The notes under the pieces were generated by a model. The model was given only the letters and a program-made list of their open reading frames with translations, ran no database searches and had not been told where the DNA came from. DNA of 64,000 nt from Maliibacterium massiliense. GTDB taxonomy: Bacteria > Bacillota > Clostridia > Christensenellales > Maliibacteriaceae. Shown piece after piece: positions 34,611-46,012 of the stretch. Each line of letters begins with the position of its first letter. Within the stretch, counting starts at the first letter, position 1. The position numbers and the translations under genes are program-made. The stretch is from NCBI RefSeq assembly GCF_900604345.1, contig NZ_LR026983.1, positions 806,001 to 870,000 of the forward strand, given 5' to 3'.

Positions 34611-34654
34611 AAAAAAGCGCCGGGGACGATCATTTCGTCCCCGGCGCTTTTTTA
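34611..34654. terminator. Bidirectional terminator between the DtxR-like gene and hsp20
   Basis: GCGCCGGGGACGA and TCGTCCCCGGCGC form a perfect stem, with an A-run on the left and a T-run on the right. It serves both convergent genes. Confidence 0.93.
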
Positions 34655-34680
34655 TATGCCTGGCTGCGCCACGCACAGCG

Positions 34681-35127
34681 TCACTTGATGTCGATCTTGC
34701 GCGCGCTCTGGGCGGCCTGCGGCGCTTTTTTGGGCAGATTGACCTCCAGCACGCCGTTGCGGTACTGAGCGCTGATGCCCTCCTCGTCGATGCCCTCGAT
34801 GTTGAAGCTGCGCTGGCAGTGCCCACTGCGGCGCTCCGCAAACACATAGTTTTCGCGTTCATCCCTGCGCTCGCTGTTGACGTCCGCCGCGATGGTCAAC
34901 ACGTTGTTATCCACCGACAGGTTGATGTTCTCCTGCTCCACGCCGGGCAGCTCCGCCTCCAGCTGGTAGGCGTCGCCCTTGTCCTTGATATCCACGCGAA
35001 ACGCGCTGGTCTCAAAAAAGTCGCTCATATCAAAGAAGGGGCGGAAGAATGCATCATCAAACAGACTGTTCCCTTCGTTTCTGCGGGCCAAACCATGACG
35101 GCCACGATACGGAATCAAACTTGCCAT
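34681..35127 (-). CDS. Small heat-shock protein, Hsp20 family
   Basis: A 148-residue alpha-crystallin-type chaperone that holds unfolding proteins. The alpha-crystallin domain covers about 40-130, with YQLEAELPGVEQENINLSV at its start and NGVLEVNLPKK at its end. AGGAGG precedes the ATG at 35127. It is a single gene. No CIRCE element was seen upstream. Confidence 0.93.
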   Translation of the reverse strand: MASLIPYRGRHGLARRNEGNSLFDDAFFRPFFDMSDFFETSAFRVDIKDKGDAYQLEAELPGVEQENINLSVDNNVLTIAADVNSERRDERENYVFAERRSGHCQRSFNIEGIDEEGISAQYRNGVLEVNLPKKAPQAAQSARKIDIK

Positions 35128-35347
35128 AAAGCATAACCTCCTACACGTATTTGTCCATAGTATTTGTCGCTTGGGTGGGGGGTATTCCCTTTCCTTTTGA
35201 CAATACAAGCATATCCTAAAAGTCAGATAAGATCAAAGTCAAAGAAGGTCTATTATTCGTTTGCATTCCGCAAATCCGCCTTTTATACCAAAACAACCGG
35301 TCTATACAAAGGATTCCACGCTCGATCGCACGTTTACACGCGCAAAG

Positions 35348-35371
35348 AAAAAGGCGCCCTGATCGGGCACC
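35348..35371 (-). terminator. Terminator of the DUF3842 gene
   Basis: On the minus strand GGTGCCC and GGGCGCC pair (one G-T) round a 5-base loop and are followed by five T. Confidence 0.7.
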
Positions 35372-35384
35372 CTCCGCACACCAT

Positions 35385-35792
35385 TTACGCGTATTTTGCC
35401 CGCAGCAGCGCCACGATCTGGTCGATGTACTGCGCTGTGGGCGCATCCTGCATGCCCGCGATGCGCACGTGGCACTTGGATACGGGGATCAAAATCTTTT
35501 CCGCCGCGCTGCGGCAGATCGCCTGCGTCATGGCGGGGGTGATCTCCCCCAGCATGGCGTCACACAGGATGATGCCGATGGGCCCCACGATGACGTCCGC
35601 GCGGGCCGCATTGTAGATCACCGCGTGCTCGCCCGTGGCCCCGCCGCTTGCCCCTGCCTTAAGCATGCTGGCGGTGGCCATGGCGTTGGTGCCCACGGCA
35701 ATGATCTCAGCCTGTGCCAGCGCGCCGCGCAGCTGGCTGATCACCTGGCGGCCAATGCCGCCGCCCTGACCGTCTATCACCACGATACGCAT
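35385..35792 (-). CDS. DUF3842 family protein
   Basis: A 135-residue protein starting MRIVVIDGQGGGIGRQVISQ, a Rossmann-like Gly-rich N-terminus, with a conserved GPIGIILCDAMLGEITPAM. It matches DUF3842, a Clostridial family of unknown function. AAGGGG is 10 bases before the ATG. It is monocistronic. Confidence 0.8.
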   Translation of the reverse strand: MRIVVIDGQGGGIGRQVISQLRGALAQAEIIAVGTNAMATASMLKAGASGGATGEHAVIYNAARADVIVGPIGIILCDAMLGEITPAMTQAICRSAAEKILIPVSKCHVRIAGMQDAPTAQYIDQIVALLRAKYA

Positions 35793-35972
35793 CTTTTTTT
35801 CGACCCCTTTTCTCACCTGGCGGATATTGTTTTTATTATACCACAGCACGCACAGCTGGGACAGCGCTTCAGCGCCAACGCGCGTACAAGCGCGCGGGGG
35901 CATGCCCGCGCGCCCCGCCTCATATAATGGAGTGTTTCCAGCAAGAGCGCCGCAAGGGAGGGGGGACGGTAC

Positions 35973-37505
35973 ATGCGCAAGCTCAAGGTTTTCCTGATGA
36001 ACGCCGTCATCCTGACCGCCACCTCGCTGCTGATGAACGCCATCCGCGTGGCGTTCAACGTATATCTGGCAGGCAAGATCGGCGCGGGCGCCATCGGCCT
36101 GTACCAGCTGATGCTATCGGTATACATGTTCTTTATGACGCTCGCCTCCTCGGGCATCAGCCTGGCGGTAACCCGCCTTGTTGCCGAGGAGCTGGCGCGC
36201 GGGCCCAAGGCCAATGTGCGGGCGGTGATGCACAAGTGCCTGCTTGCAAGCGCCGCCTTCGGCGTGGCGTGCGCGGGCGCGTTGGCGCTGGCCACGCCCT
36301 TTATCTGCGACCACTGGCTGCGTGAGCCCAAAGCGATGCTTGCGATGTACGTCTTTGCCATTGATCTGCCGTTTACCGTGATGTCCACCACCCTCAACGG
36401 CTACTTTACCGCTGTGCGGCGGGTGGCGCGCAACGCCGGCGCGCAGATCCTGGAGCAGTTTGTGCGCATTGTGCTGGTGGTCTATGCGCTGAACCTGGTG
36501 GCGCCGCCAGGCATCGAATACGCGAGCGTAGCGCTGGTGGCGGGCGGCTGTGTGGCCGAGATGGCGGCGTGCGCGTATCTTTTCATCAACCACAAGCGCG
36601 ACGCGCGGCGCTACAAAGGGGGCGCTCCCTTAAAGCCCGATACCACGCACAGGATGTTCGCCATCTCGCTGCCCGTATCCCTAAGCACCTGCCTGCGCAG
36701 TGGACTTGCGGCCATCACCCAGCTGATGATCCCCTGGGGGCTACAAAAAAACGGCGAGAGCAGCCAGGGCGCGCTGGAAAAATACGGCATGATCCACGGC
36801 ATGGTGATGCCCCTGCTCATGTTCCCCTCGGCCTTTCTGATCGCCTTTTCCAGTCTGCTGGTGCCGGAGCTTGCCGAGTGCCGGGCCCGCGGGGACGACG
36901 CGCGGGTGCAGCGCGTGGTCAGCCACGTCTTCCAGATCACGCTGCTGTTTTCCATTGGCGTGGCGGGCATCTTTATCAGCTACGCCCACGAGATGGGCGC
37001 GGTGTTCTACGGTGACGTCGCCTCAGGGCATTTTATCCGCACGCTCGCCCCGCTGACGCTCTTTCTGTATTTGGACAGCGCCACCGACGGCATGCTCAAG
37101 GGGCTCAACCAGCAGGTGAGCGTGATGCGCTACAACATCATCGATTCTGCGATCAACATCGTGCTGATGTATATCCTGCTGCCCAAATGGGGCATCACCG
37201 GCTACCTGATCGTGCTGTTCTTCAGCAAATTTGTCAATGCCACGCTCAGCATCAATCGCCTGGTAAAGGTCAGCGCCTTCCGCATCGATTACTTCTGGTG
37301 GGTGCTCATCCCCACCATGGCCATCGTCACCGCCGTGATGGGCACCCAGCTGATCTGCACGCTTTTGGGTAACCTGCTTGCCGAGGGCATGGCCTCCATG
37401 GTGGCGCACATCGTGCTGTGCGGCCTGCTCTACAGCGTGATGCTACGCCTGATGCGCTGCATTACCAGGCACGATATGCTGCTTGTGCGCAGCCTGCTGA
37501 AGTGA
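35973..37505 (+). CDS. SpoVB-like polysaccharide/lipid flippase (MVF/MATE superfamily)
   Basis: A 510-residue protein with about 14 helices, similar to stage V sporulation protein B and related lipid-linked oligosaccharide flippases. SpoVB-like features are the N-terminal NAVILTATSLLMNAIRVAFN and the central GMVMPLLMFPSAFLIAFSSL and LVPELAE. In spore formers SpoVB is needed for cortex formation; homologues also occur in non-sporulating Clostridia. GGGAGG precedes the ATG. It is a single gene. Confidence 0.85.
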   Translation: MRKLKVFLMNAVILTATSLLMNAIRVAFNVYLAGKIGAGAIGLYQLMLSVYMFFMTLASSGISLAVTRLVAEELARGPKANVRAVMHKCLLASAAFGVACAGALALATPFICDHWLREPKAMLAMYVFAIDLPFTVMSTTLNGYFTAVRRVARNAGAQILEQFVRIVLVVYALNLVAPPGIEYASVALVAGGCVAEMAACAYLFINHKRDARRYKGGAPLKPDTTHRMFAISLPVSLSTCLRSGLAAITQLMIPWGLQKNGESSQGALEKYGMIHGMVMPLLMFPSAFLIAFSSLLVPELAECRARGDDARVQRVVSHVFQITLLFSIGVAGIFISYAHEMGAVFYGDVASGHFIRTLAPLTLFLYLDSATDGMLKGLNQQVSVMRYNIIDSAINIVLMYILLPKWGITGYLIVLFFSKFVNATLSINRLVKVSAFRIDYFWWVLIPTMAIVTAVMGTQLICTLLGNLLAEGMASMVAHIVLCGLLYSVMLRLMRCITRHDMLLVRSLLK

Positions 37506-37524
37506 TGTGCCAGAGGGCAGACAC

Positions 37525-37561
37525 AAAAAAGGCCGTGTGCATAAGGTGAGCATGCACACGG
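37525..37561 (-). terminator. Hairpin with minus-strand T-run after the flippase gene
   Basis: CCGTGTGCAT and ATGCACACGG pair perfectly round a 9-base loop. The T-run follows on the minus strand, so it may stop transcription coming from the GNAT gene side. It may also contribute on the plus strand. Confidence 0.55.
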
Positions 37562-37830
37562 TGTTAGGGAGAGAAGGTAACCCTAAATTATAGGGTGTTC
37601 CACAAGGATAAGCGTCACGGCTTTCGCCCTGCATACACGCCTGTACGCAGCTGACGACTTTATTGTAGTAAAGTGTCTGTGAAAATGCAAGTTTTTTATG
37701 AAAGTTTTTCATGTAAGCCTGTGGATCTTTTTCTATAAATGAAAAATTTTACATGAACTATTTCATTTGTAATCATCTCGATCACAAGCGGGCGGCGCGC
37801 TACTGCGCGCCGCCCGCTTTGCTTCTCTCT
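37562..37830. other. AT-rich gene-free stretch
   Basis: No supported gene is seen. The segment about 37660-37775 is strikingly AT-rich for this genome and carries several ATGAAA/TTTCAT motifs in both orientations. A perfect GC-rich hairpin (15-base arms AAGCGGGCGGCGCGC and its complement, 37786-37819) sits 12 bases after the GNAT stop and probably terminates it, though the T-run is poor. Confidence 0.4.
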
Positions 37831-38301
37831 TTAAACTGGGGGCGCCGCCCCCACGTCCAGCTGCAGCTCCATCCAGCGGTCCGTCTGCACAAAGCCGCAT
37901 GCGCGGTACACCGGCATGCCCATGTCAGATGCGTGCAGCAGCAGCGCGCAGGTGCCGCGCGCCCGCGCTTCTTCCGCCAGGTGCCCCAGCAGCGCACGCG
38001 CAATGCCGCGCCCGCGGTAGGCGGGACGGGTGTACATGTTGGTGACGTACCCCTTGACGCCGCTGGGATTGGCGTACGAGGGCGGCAACGCGATAAACAG
38101 GATGGCCGCCGTGGCCACGATCTCCCCTTCCTCGCACGCAACCCACTCCACCAGCGATTCCTCGCGCATCTTGCTTTGAAAAAACGCATCCAGCCGCGCG
38201 TCGATATCCGCCGCAGGGGCCATGCCCTCATCAATCAGCTGCCGCTTGCGCAGTGTAATCAGCTGCGGAATCTGCACAAGGGTGGCTCTCTGATACGTCA
38301 T
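37831..38301 (-). CDS. GNAT-family N-acetyltransferase
   Basis: A 156-residue acetyltransferase. The acetyl-CoA-binding motif A is VTNMYTRPAYRGRGIARALL at about 93-112 and motif B includes ALLLHASDMGMPVYRACGF. AAGGGAG precedes the ATG at 38301. The acceptor is unknown. It is a single gene. Confidence 0.88.
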   Translation of the reverse strand: MTYQRATLVQIPQLITLRKRQLIDEGMAPAADIDARLDAFFQSKMREESLVEWVACEEGEIVATAAILFIALPPSYANPSGVKGYVTNMYTRPAYRGRGIARALLGHLAEEARARGTCALLLHASDMGMPVYRACGFVQTDRWMELQLDVGAAPPV

Positions 38302-38419
38302 GCCGCATTTCTCCCTTCCCCTGCCGCGCGCTGTTGCGCCTGATATCGCGGCGGCAGATGCTGTGCTTGATAACGCGCCTGGCGCGCTTTTTTGTGGCCG
38401 CGCCTCTTTCTTCGGGTAT

Positions 38420-39316
38420 TTACTGCAGGTAGCCGCGCAGGAAATCCGCACCATCGCGCGCATACTGGATCATCTGCGCCAAATCCGCGCCGCGGCTCAG
38501 GTCGCGCCACATGTGGATGTTGCGCGCGCGCTCGGTGCCCATCTTCATAATGGGCTCCATGGTGATGTAATCCGTGTAGCCCACCTGCTTGAGCGTGCCC
38601 AAAATGCCCGCCCAATCCAGGTTGGTCTTGCCGTCCATGCCCGGCATGCGCCGGTTGGTCTCGTTGACGTGGATGTGCTTGAGCCTTCCCTGCGCCGCAG
38701 CGTAGGCTATGGCGTCCACAATGGAATCCTCATCGATGTTCATATGGAAGGTGTCCAATAGCAACTTGGCGTTGGGGCTGCCCACATCCTCACAGAAGGC
38801 GCACGCCTCTTTGGCGGTGTTGAAGATAAACTGCTCAAAGCGGTTGACCACCTCAAAGCAGTAGTACACGCCGCAGTCCTCCGCTACCTTGATAATATCG
38901 CGCATGCCCGCCACGCTCAAATCCCAGTAGTGGCGCTTGGCGTCCATATCCAGCACACGCGCCGGCTTGCGCAGCCACTGGGAGTAATTGATGCCGCTCC
39001 AGCGGTCGCAGCCGATATCCATCATGGCGCACAGCACCCGCTTGCAGAATGTGACCCCCGCCTTGCGCGCCTCGGGATCATCCGAGGCCAGATCGTTTGT
39101 CTGGTTAAGGCCGCCGTTGACGCTCAGCACCATGCCCTTATCCGCCACGGCGTGCTTCAGGTCGATGCGCTGCTGCTTTGTCATGTCCACAAAGAGCTGG
39201 GGGCCCAACTCAAAGACCTCACAGCCCGTCTGCGCCGTCAACGCCAGCAGGCTGTAGACATCCTCGCTTGCGCCGGTGCCGCTCCAGTAACCGTAGTGTA
39301 GGCCGATTTTATTCAT
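38420..39316 (-). CDS. Ketose 3-epimerase-like TIM-barrel enzyme, copy 1
   Basis: A 298-residue protein of the sugar phosphate isomerase/epimerase (AP endonuclease 2) superfamily, closest by motif to D-psicose/D-tagatose 3-epimerases. The metal and catalytic residues are recognisable: Glu155 in CFEVVNRFE, Asp188 in LLLDTFHMN, His216 in HIHVNETNR and Glu254 in ITMEPIMKMG. They imply Mn-dependent C3 epimerisation of a ketose or a related isomerisation. AAAGGAG lies 11 bases before the ATG at 39316. It is the most diverged of three tandem copies. A terminator separates it from copy 2. Confidence 0.85.
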   Translation of the reverse strand: MNKIGLHYGYWSGTGASEDVYSLLALTAQTGCEVFELGPQLFVDMTKQQRIDLKHAVADKGMVLSVNGGLNQTNDLASDDPEARKAGVTFCKRVLCAMMDIGCDRWSGINYSQWLRKPARVLDMDAKRHYWDLSVAGMRDIIKVAEDCGVYYCFEVVNRFEQFIFNTAKEACAFCEDVGSPNAKLLLDTFHMNIDEDSIVDAIAYAAAQGRLKHIHVNETNRRMPGMDGKTNLDWAGILGTLKQVGYTDYITMEPIMKMGTERARNIHMWRDLSRGADLAQMIQYARDGADFLRGYLQ

Positions 39317-39352
39317 CGCACTTTGCGCTCCTTTCCTCATACAAAGCCTTGT

Positions 39353-39380
39353 AAAAAAGGGCCGCGAACGTGTTCGCGGC
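39353..39380 (-). terminator. Terminator after epimerase copy 2
   Basis: GGCCGCGAACG and CGTTCGCGGCC (with one loop mismatch) form a strong stem. Six T follow on the minus strand, 20 bases after the copy 2 stop. Confidence 0.88.
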
Positions 39381-39399
39381 CGCTTGCGTTGCCAAAGGG

Positions 39400-40296
39400 T
39401 TACTTCAGGTAGCTGCGCAGGAAATCTGCGCCCTCCTTGGCGTACTGCACCATCTGCGCAAGATCCGCGTCATGGCTCAGGTCGCGCCACACGCGAATCG
39501 ACAGCGCCGGCACCGTGCCCATCTTCATAAACGGCTCCATGGTGATGTAGCCCTGGTAGTTGATCTCTTTGAGGGTACCCAAAATGGCCGCCCAGTCCAT
39601 ATGGGTCTTGCCGTCCATGCCGGGCACACGGCGGTTGGATTCGCCTACATGCACATGGCCCAGGCGCCCCTTCTCCATCGCCAGGCGCAGCGCGTCCACA
39701 ATGGAGTCTTCCTCAATGTTCATGTGGAAGGTATCCAGCAGCAGCTTGGCGTTGGGGCTGCCCACATCCTCGCAGAACTGGCATGCCTCTTTGGCGGTGT
39801 TGAAGATGAACTGCTCGAAGCGATTGACCACCTCAAAGCAGTAATCCACGCCGCAGTCCTCCGCCACCTTGAGCACCTGGCGCATGGACTGCACGCCCAG
39901 CTCCCAGAAGTGCATTTTTGCGTCCATATCCAAGATCTCCGTGGGCTTGCGCAGCCACGCAGAGTAGTTGATGCCGCTCCAGCGATCGCAGCCGATATCC
40001 ACCATGGCCTTGAGAACCGCGGTGCAGTGCTCGATGCCCTTTTGGCGGATTGCCGGATCGTCCACCGCCGCGTCGTTGGTTTCATCCAAACCGCCGTTGA
40101 CGCTCAGCGACATGCCCTTATCCGCCACAGCGTGCTTCAGGTCGGTACGTTCCTGCTTGGTCATGGGCAAAAAGGCGTCCGGGCCGATCTCAAAGACTTC
40201 ACAGCCCGTTTTCTGCGTAAGGTCGAGCATGGTGTAGACGTCCTGCTTGGCGCCGGTGCCGCCCCAGTAACCGGAGTGCAGACCAATTTTGTTCAT
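39400..40296 (-). CDS. Ketose 3-epimerase-like TIM-barrel enzyme, copy 2
   Basis: A 298-residue paralogue with the same four active-site residues (Glu155, Asp188, His216, Glu254). It is very similar to copy 3, sharing HVGESNRRVPGMDGKTH and long identical stretches. The start is MNKIGLHSGYW. A palindromic TCTATAT...ATATAGA element lies 53 bases upstream and a terminator follows the gene, so it is its own transcription unit. Confidence 0.88.
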   Translation of the reverse strand: MNKIGLHSGYWGGTGAKQDVYTMLDLTQKTGCEVFEIGPDAFLPMTKQERTDLKHAVADKGMSLSVNGGLDETNDAAVDDPAIRQKGIEHCTAVLKAMVDIGCDRWSGINYSAWLRKPTEILDMDAKMHFWELGVQSMRQVLKVAEDCGVDYCFEVVNRFEQFIFNTAKEACQFCEDVGSPNAKLLLDTFHMNIEEDSIVDALRLAMEKGRLGHVHVGESNRRVPGMDGKTHMDWAAILGTLKEINYQGYITMEPFMKMGTVPALSIRVWRDLSHDADLAQMVQYAKEGADFLRSYLK

Positions 40297-40348
40297 GCTT
40301 TTCTACCTCATTTCTTGATGCGTTGGGTATGGTGTATGTGTATATCGG

Positions 40349-40370
40349 TCTATATAAAAAGATATATAGA
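40349..40370 (-). promoter_or_regulatory. Palindromic operator upstream of epimerase copy 2
   Basis: TCTATAT (40349-40355) and ATATAGA (40364-40370) form a perfect inverted repeat with an 8-base AT-rich spacer. The same arms occur upstream of copy 3. A shared repressor or activator site is likely. Confidence 0.65.
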
Positions 40371-40477
40371 TTTCACCGTAAAAAATGCCTGGTTTTCGCC
40401 GCTTTCATTCCCTTTGATGATACCAACGCTTGCGCACAGTGTCAATGCGCCCGCGCGCGCACAAAGGTTTCTTTCAG

Positions 40478-40514
40478 AAAAAGCCGCATGCAAACGATAA
40501 CATTTGCATGCGGC
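40478..40514 (-). terminator. Terminator after epimerase copy 3
   Basis: GCCGCATGCAAA and TTTGCATGCGGC form a perfect 12-base stem, followed by five T on the minus strand. Confidence 0.9.
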
Positions 40515-40574
40515 TCTTCCGATTGGGTTTATTCTGCGATCAGGCACGCGCGGCGCCCGTTCCCCTGCCCACGC

Positions 40575-41474
40575 TTATTTCAGAAAGCTGCGGATGAAGT
40601 TGGCGCCGTCCTTGGCGTACTGCACCATCTGCGCAAGGTCCGCATCGTGGCTGAAGTCGCGCCACACGCGGATGTTGAGCGCGCCGGGGGTGCCCATCTT
40701 GAGGAACGGCTCCATGGTGATGTAGCCCTGGTAGTTCACATCCTGCAGCGCGCCGAGAATGGCCGCCCAGTCCAGATGCGTCTTGCCGTCCATGCCGGGC
40801 ACGCGGCGGTTGGACTCGCCCACATGGAAGTGGCCCAGGCGCTTGTTGTCCGCGGCGATGTGGATGGCGTCCACAATGGAATCTTCCTCGATATTCATAT
40901 GGAAGGTGTCGATCAGCAGCTTGGCGTTGGGGCTGCCCACGTCCGCGCAGAATGCGCAGGCCTCCTTGGCGGTGTTGAAGATGAACTGCTCAAAGCGGTT
41001 GACCACCTCAAAGCAGTAATCCACGCCGCAGTCCTCCGCCACCTTGATGATCTCGCGCATGGAGTCCACGCTCAGCTGCCAGTAGTGCATCTTGGCCTTC
41101 ATATCCAATATCTCGGTGGGCTTGCGCAGCCACGCCGAGTAGTTGATGCCGCTCCAGCGGTCGCACTGGATGTCCACCATGGCCTCAAGCACGCTCTTAC
41201 AAAAATCGATGCCCACCTTGCGGATGGCCGGGTCGTCCGAGGCGATATCGTTGGTATCGTTCAGGCCGCCGTTGACACTCAGCGACAATCCCTTGTCCGC
41301 CACGGCGTTTTTCAGGTCGATGCGCTCCTGTTTGCTCATCGGCAGGAAAATCTGGGGACCGATCTCAAATACGTCCACGCCCGCCTTGGCGGTCAAATCC
41401 AGCAGCTCGTAGATATCATTTTCGTTGGCGCCCGATCCGCGCCAGTAGCCATAATGCAGACCAATTTTGTTCAT
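40575..41474 (-). CDS. Ketose 3-epimerase-like TIM-barrel enzyme, copy 3
   Basis: A 299-residue paralogue, one residue longer than copy 2 near position 18. Active-site residues are Glu156, Asp189, His217 and Glu255, in the same motifs as the other copies. The start is MNKIGLHYGYW. It has its own upstream palindrome (41516-41536) and downstream terminator. No sugar transporter, kinase or dehydrogenase is adjacent, so the physiological sugar is unknown. Confidence 0.88.
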   Translation of the reverse strand: MNKIGLHYGYWRGSGANENDIYELLDLTAKAGVDVFEIGPQIFLPMSKQERIDLKNAVADKGLSLSVNGGLNDTNDIASDDPAIRKVGIDFCKSVLEAMVDIQCDRWSGINYSAWLRKPTEILDMKAKMHYWQLSVDSMREIIKVAEDCGVDYCFEVVNRFEQFIFNTAKEACAFCADVGSPNAKLLIDTFHMNIEEDSIVDAIHIAADNKRLGHFHVGESNRRVPGMDGKTHLDWAAILGALQDVNYQGYITMEPFLKMGTPGALNIRVWRDFSHDADLAQMVQYAKDGANFIRSFLK

Positions 41475-41786
41475 GTTTTTTCTCGTCCTCTCTGTGTTTT
41501 ATCGTGTGGCACGCTTCTATATAGAAAATATATAGATACCAAAAAGAGCGCTCGGGCGCCTGCGCCCGCCTATGTCCTTTTTATGATAGCAAGCCGGACT
41601 GGGCCTGTCAATGCGCCTGCGCGCGCGTATGTAACACGCTTACATGTGCAAACGTTTGGGCGCCAAAACCCGCGTTCTTTTTCACTTCGGGCTGTCTTTT
41701 CCCCCATCGGACAAGGGCATATCGCCTGTCCCAGGTTCATACACATATCCCATAAGACAGCCAACACAAAAGGAGTGCATACGCGC
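41475..41786. other. Divergent regulatory region between epimerase copy 3 and the P-type ATPase
   Basis: Contains the palindrome TCTATAT (41516-41522) and ATATAGA (41530-41536) with a 7-base spacer, the counterpart of the copy 2 element. A GGGCG/CGCCC hairpin lies near 41548-41563. A leader hairpin (GGACA/TGTCC arms, 41709-41731) lies 55 bases before the ATPase start. No known riboswitch class was recognised and no gene is seen. Confidence 0.55.
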
Positions 41787-44456
<2,670 letters not shown>

Positions 44457-44475
44457 TTTGGAAAGCAACAAAACA

Positions 44476-44514
44476 GCGCGCCCCTCGCTGCAAGGTCGAG
44501 GGACGCGCGTTTTT
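44476..44514 (+). terminator. Terminator of the P-type ATPase gene
   Basis: GCGCG and CCCTCG arms pair with CGAGGG and CGCGC (single bulges), followed by TTTTT. Confidence 0.85.
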
Positions 44515-44527
44515 ATTGCACAACCAT

Positions 44528-45103
44528 TCACTGCGGCCAAGTCTCCAACGTTTCTCCCTTTACCAGATACGCATGCTGCGCCAGCGCTGCCAGCGGCGCA
44601 TCGGACAATGAGTCCGAATAGAAAGCCTCGACACATGCATCTGGAAAGGCATCTGACAGACGGACGACTTTCTGTTTGCCATAACAGTTGGGGCTTACAA
44701 AACGTCCCGTCGCTTTGTCAACCTCGGAGGCGATCACTGCACGCACCCCGTAGGGCCGTAGCAATCCTTCTACCAAAAAATGCGGCGAAGCAGAAATTAC
44801 GACGTCGCGATCATGTGCGGGTAAAGCACGATACCATTTTGCAATTAAGTGCGCCTTTTCCCTCCAGAAGCCTTCCAGCAGCTTCTCTCCATTTCCGATG
44901 AAGCGAAGAAAGCTAAAAAAGCGCTGTTTCATTGTGGTTTTGTCGCAGCGCTTTAACAAATAACATAGCATTCCCCACAGCTGATAGGGCAACAGCAACG
45001 CAATATACGGACGGCGAAGCAGGCAGTATAAATAAAAATCCACCGTACTGTCATGCAAGAAGATGGTCTTATCAAAGTCAAATACACGAATATGTGTCGT
45101 CAT
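44528..45103 (-). CDS. HAD-superfamily phosphatase in glycan operon
   Basis: A 191-residue HAD-IB hydrolase. The catalytic DFDKT motif is at 9-13, motif II Ser in VVISASP, and motif III/IV in YGKQKVVRL and YSDSLSDAPL. It resembles phosphoserine phosphatase-like enzymes. It is the last gene of the operon, 3 bases after the UbiA-family gene. That position suggests dephosphorylation of a polyprenyl-phosphoryl-pentose 5-phosphate, the step done by a different phosphatase family in mycobacteria; this is inference. Base composition is clearly less GC-rich than flanking genes. Confidence 0.82.
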   Translation of the reverse strand: MTTHIRVFDFDKTIFLHDSTVDFYLYCLLRRPYIALLLPYQLWGMLCYLLKRCDKTTMKQRFFSFLRFIGNGEKLLEGFWREKAHLIAKWYRALPAHDRDVVISASPHFLVEGLLRPYGVRAVIASEVDKATGRFVSPNCYGKQKVVRLSDAFPDACVEAFYSDSLSDAPLAALAQHAYLVKGETLETWPQ

Positions 45104-45106
45104 GCG

Positions 45107-46012
45107 TCAACCCCACATGCGGAGCAATGTAGCTCCATAATATAGAACGCCTGTCACCAGCGCATAGAACACGACAAGCCCGATCAACACCTTATCCGAC
45201 AGCAGCACATCCACCGGATCACCATGGCTGTTACCATCAATAATCAGATTGTACTTTAGACAGATGATGATGACCAAAGGTACGGTCCAAAGCAACTGAT
45301 TTCCGCCAACACGCGCCATGGTAGAAGCATCTACGGTCCAGAGTGAATAAAAGACCAGTGTTAGCGTCAGGCACATATACATATTTATATCTAGAAAATG
45401 ATAGGAATAAAACTGCAATACTTTGCGCGTATGCCCTTCATCACCCTGCTTAAGTAACTCATTTCGCCGTTTGCTCAGGCCCATATAGAATGAAAACATC
45501 ATGATGGTCAGGTACAGCCAGGTAGATACGCCAACATTGACCAGCGCTGAACCATAGAGTACGCGCAACAAAAAGCCTGAAGCGAGAATCGCTACATCAA
45601 CAATGGGCATGTTTTTCATCCCCATGCTGTAGGCGAAATTCACAAGAATGTAGAGCAGCAGATATACCCAAGGAAACACTGCTGAAGGCGCAGCAAAATA
45701 GTTGCATGCCAGCGCAACGACAAACAGTACAGCGCAGAGCGCGTACGCTTCGGCAATACTGACAGCGCCTGATGCAATCGGACGGTTTTTCTTAACCTCA
45801 TGCATACGGTCACGCCCCACATCGTGAATGTCATTATATATGTAGATCGCAGATGCGGCAAGCGAAAAAGCAGCCAGGCCGAGCGCAGCGGCCAGAATGC
45901 TGCGTGGCTTGAGCACTTCTCCTGAAAAAAACAGCGGAATAAGCAACAATACGTTTTTAACATAATGCTTGGGCCGCATCAGCTTGATATAGTTCTTTAT
46001 TTTCCCGCGCAC
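45107..46012 (-). CDS. UbiA-family prenyltransferase, decaprenyl-phosphate phosphoribosyltransferase-like
   Basis: A 301-residue integral membrane enzyme with about nine helices. The first Asp-rich motif is YNDIHDVGRDRMH (Asn60, Asp61, Asp64, Asp68), followed by KKNRPIASG; the second region is VDVAILASGFLLRVLYGSA. This pattern is closest to 5-phosphoribose-1-diphosphate:decaprenyl-phosphate phosphoribosyltransferases (Rv3806c type) rather than quinone or heme UbiA enzymes. Predicted role: load phosphoribose from PRPP onto polyprenyl phosphate. It overlaps the GtrA gene by 16 bases and is followed by the HAD phosphatase. Confidence 0.82.
   Translation of the reverse strand: MRGKIKNYIKLMRPKHYVKNVLLLIPLFFSGEVLKPRSILAAALGLAAFSLAASAIYIYNDIHDVGRDRMHEVKKNRPIASGAVSIAEAYALCAVLFVVALACNYFAAPSAVFPWVYLLLYILVNFAYSMGMKNMPIVDVAILASGFLLRVLYGSALVNVGVSTWLYLTIMMFSFYMGLSKRRNELLKQGDEGHTRKVLQFYSYHFLDINMYMCLTLTLVFYSLWTVDASTMARVGGNQLLWTVPLVIIICLKYNLIIDGNSHGDPVDVLLSDKVLIGLVVFYALVTGVLYYGATLLRMWG

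Noticed and set aside
40323..41786. A continuous 488-codon upstream extension of the P-type ATPase frame
   Set aside because: It is antisense to epimerase copy 3. The ATPase family N-terminus starts at 41787, which has AAAGGAG upstream.
41475..41786. A metal riboswitch (yybP-ykoY type) before the P-type ATPase
   Set aside because: The conserved GGGGAGUA-type blocks were not found; only an unclassified leader hairpin is seen.
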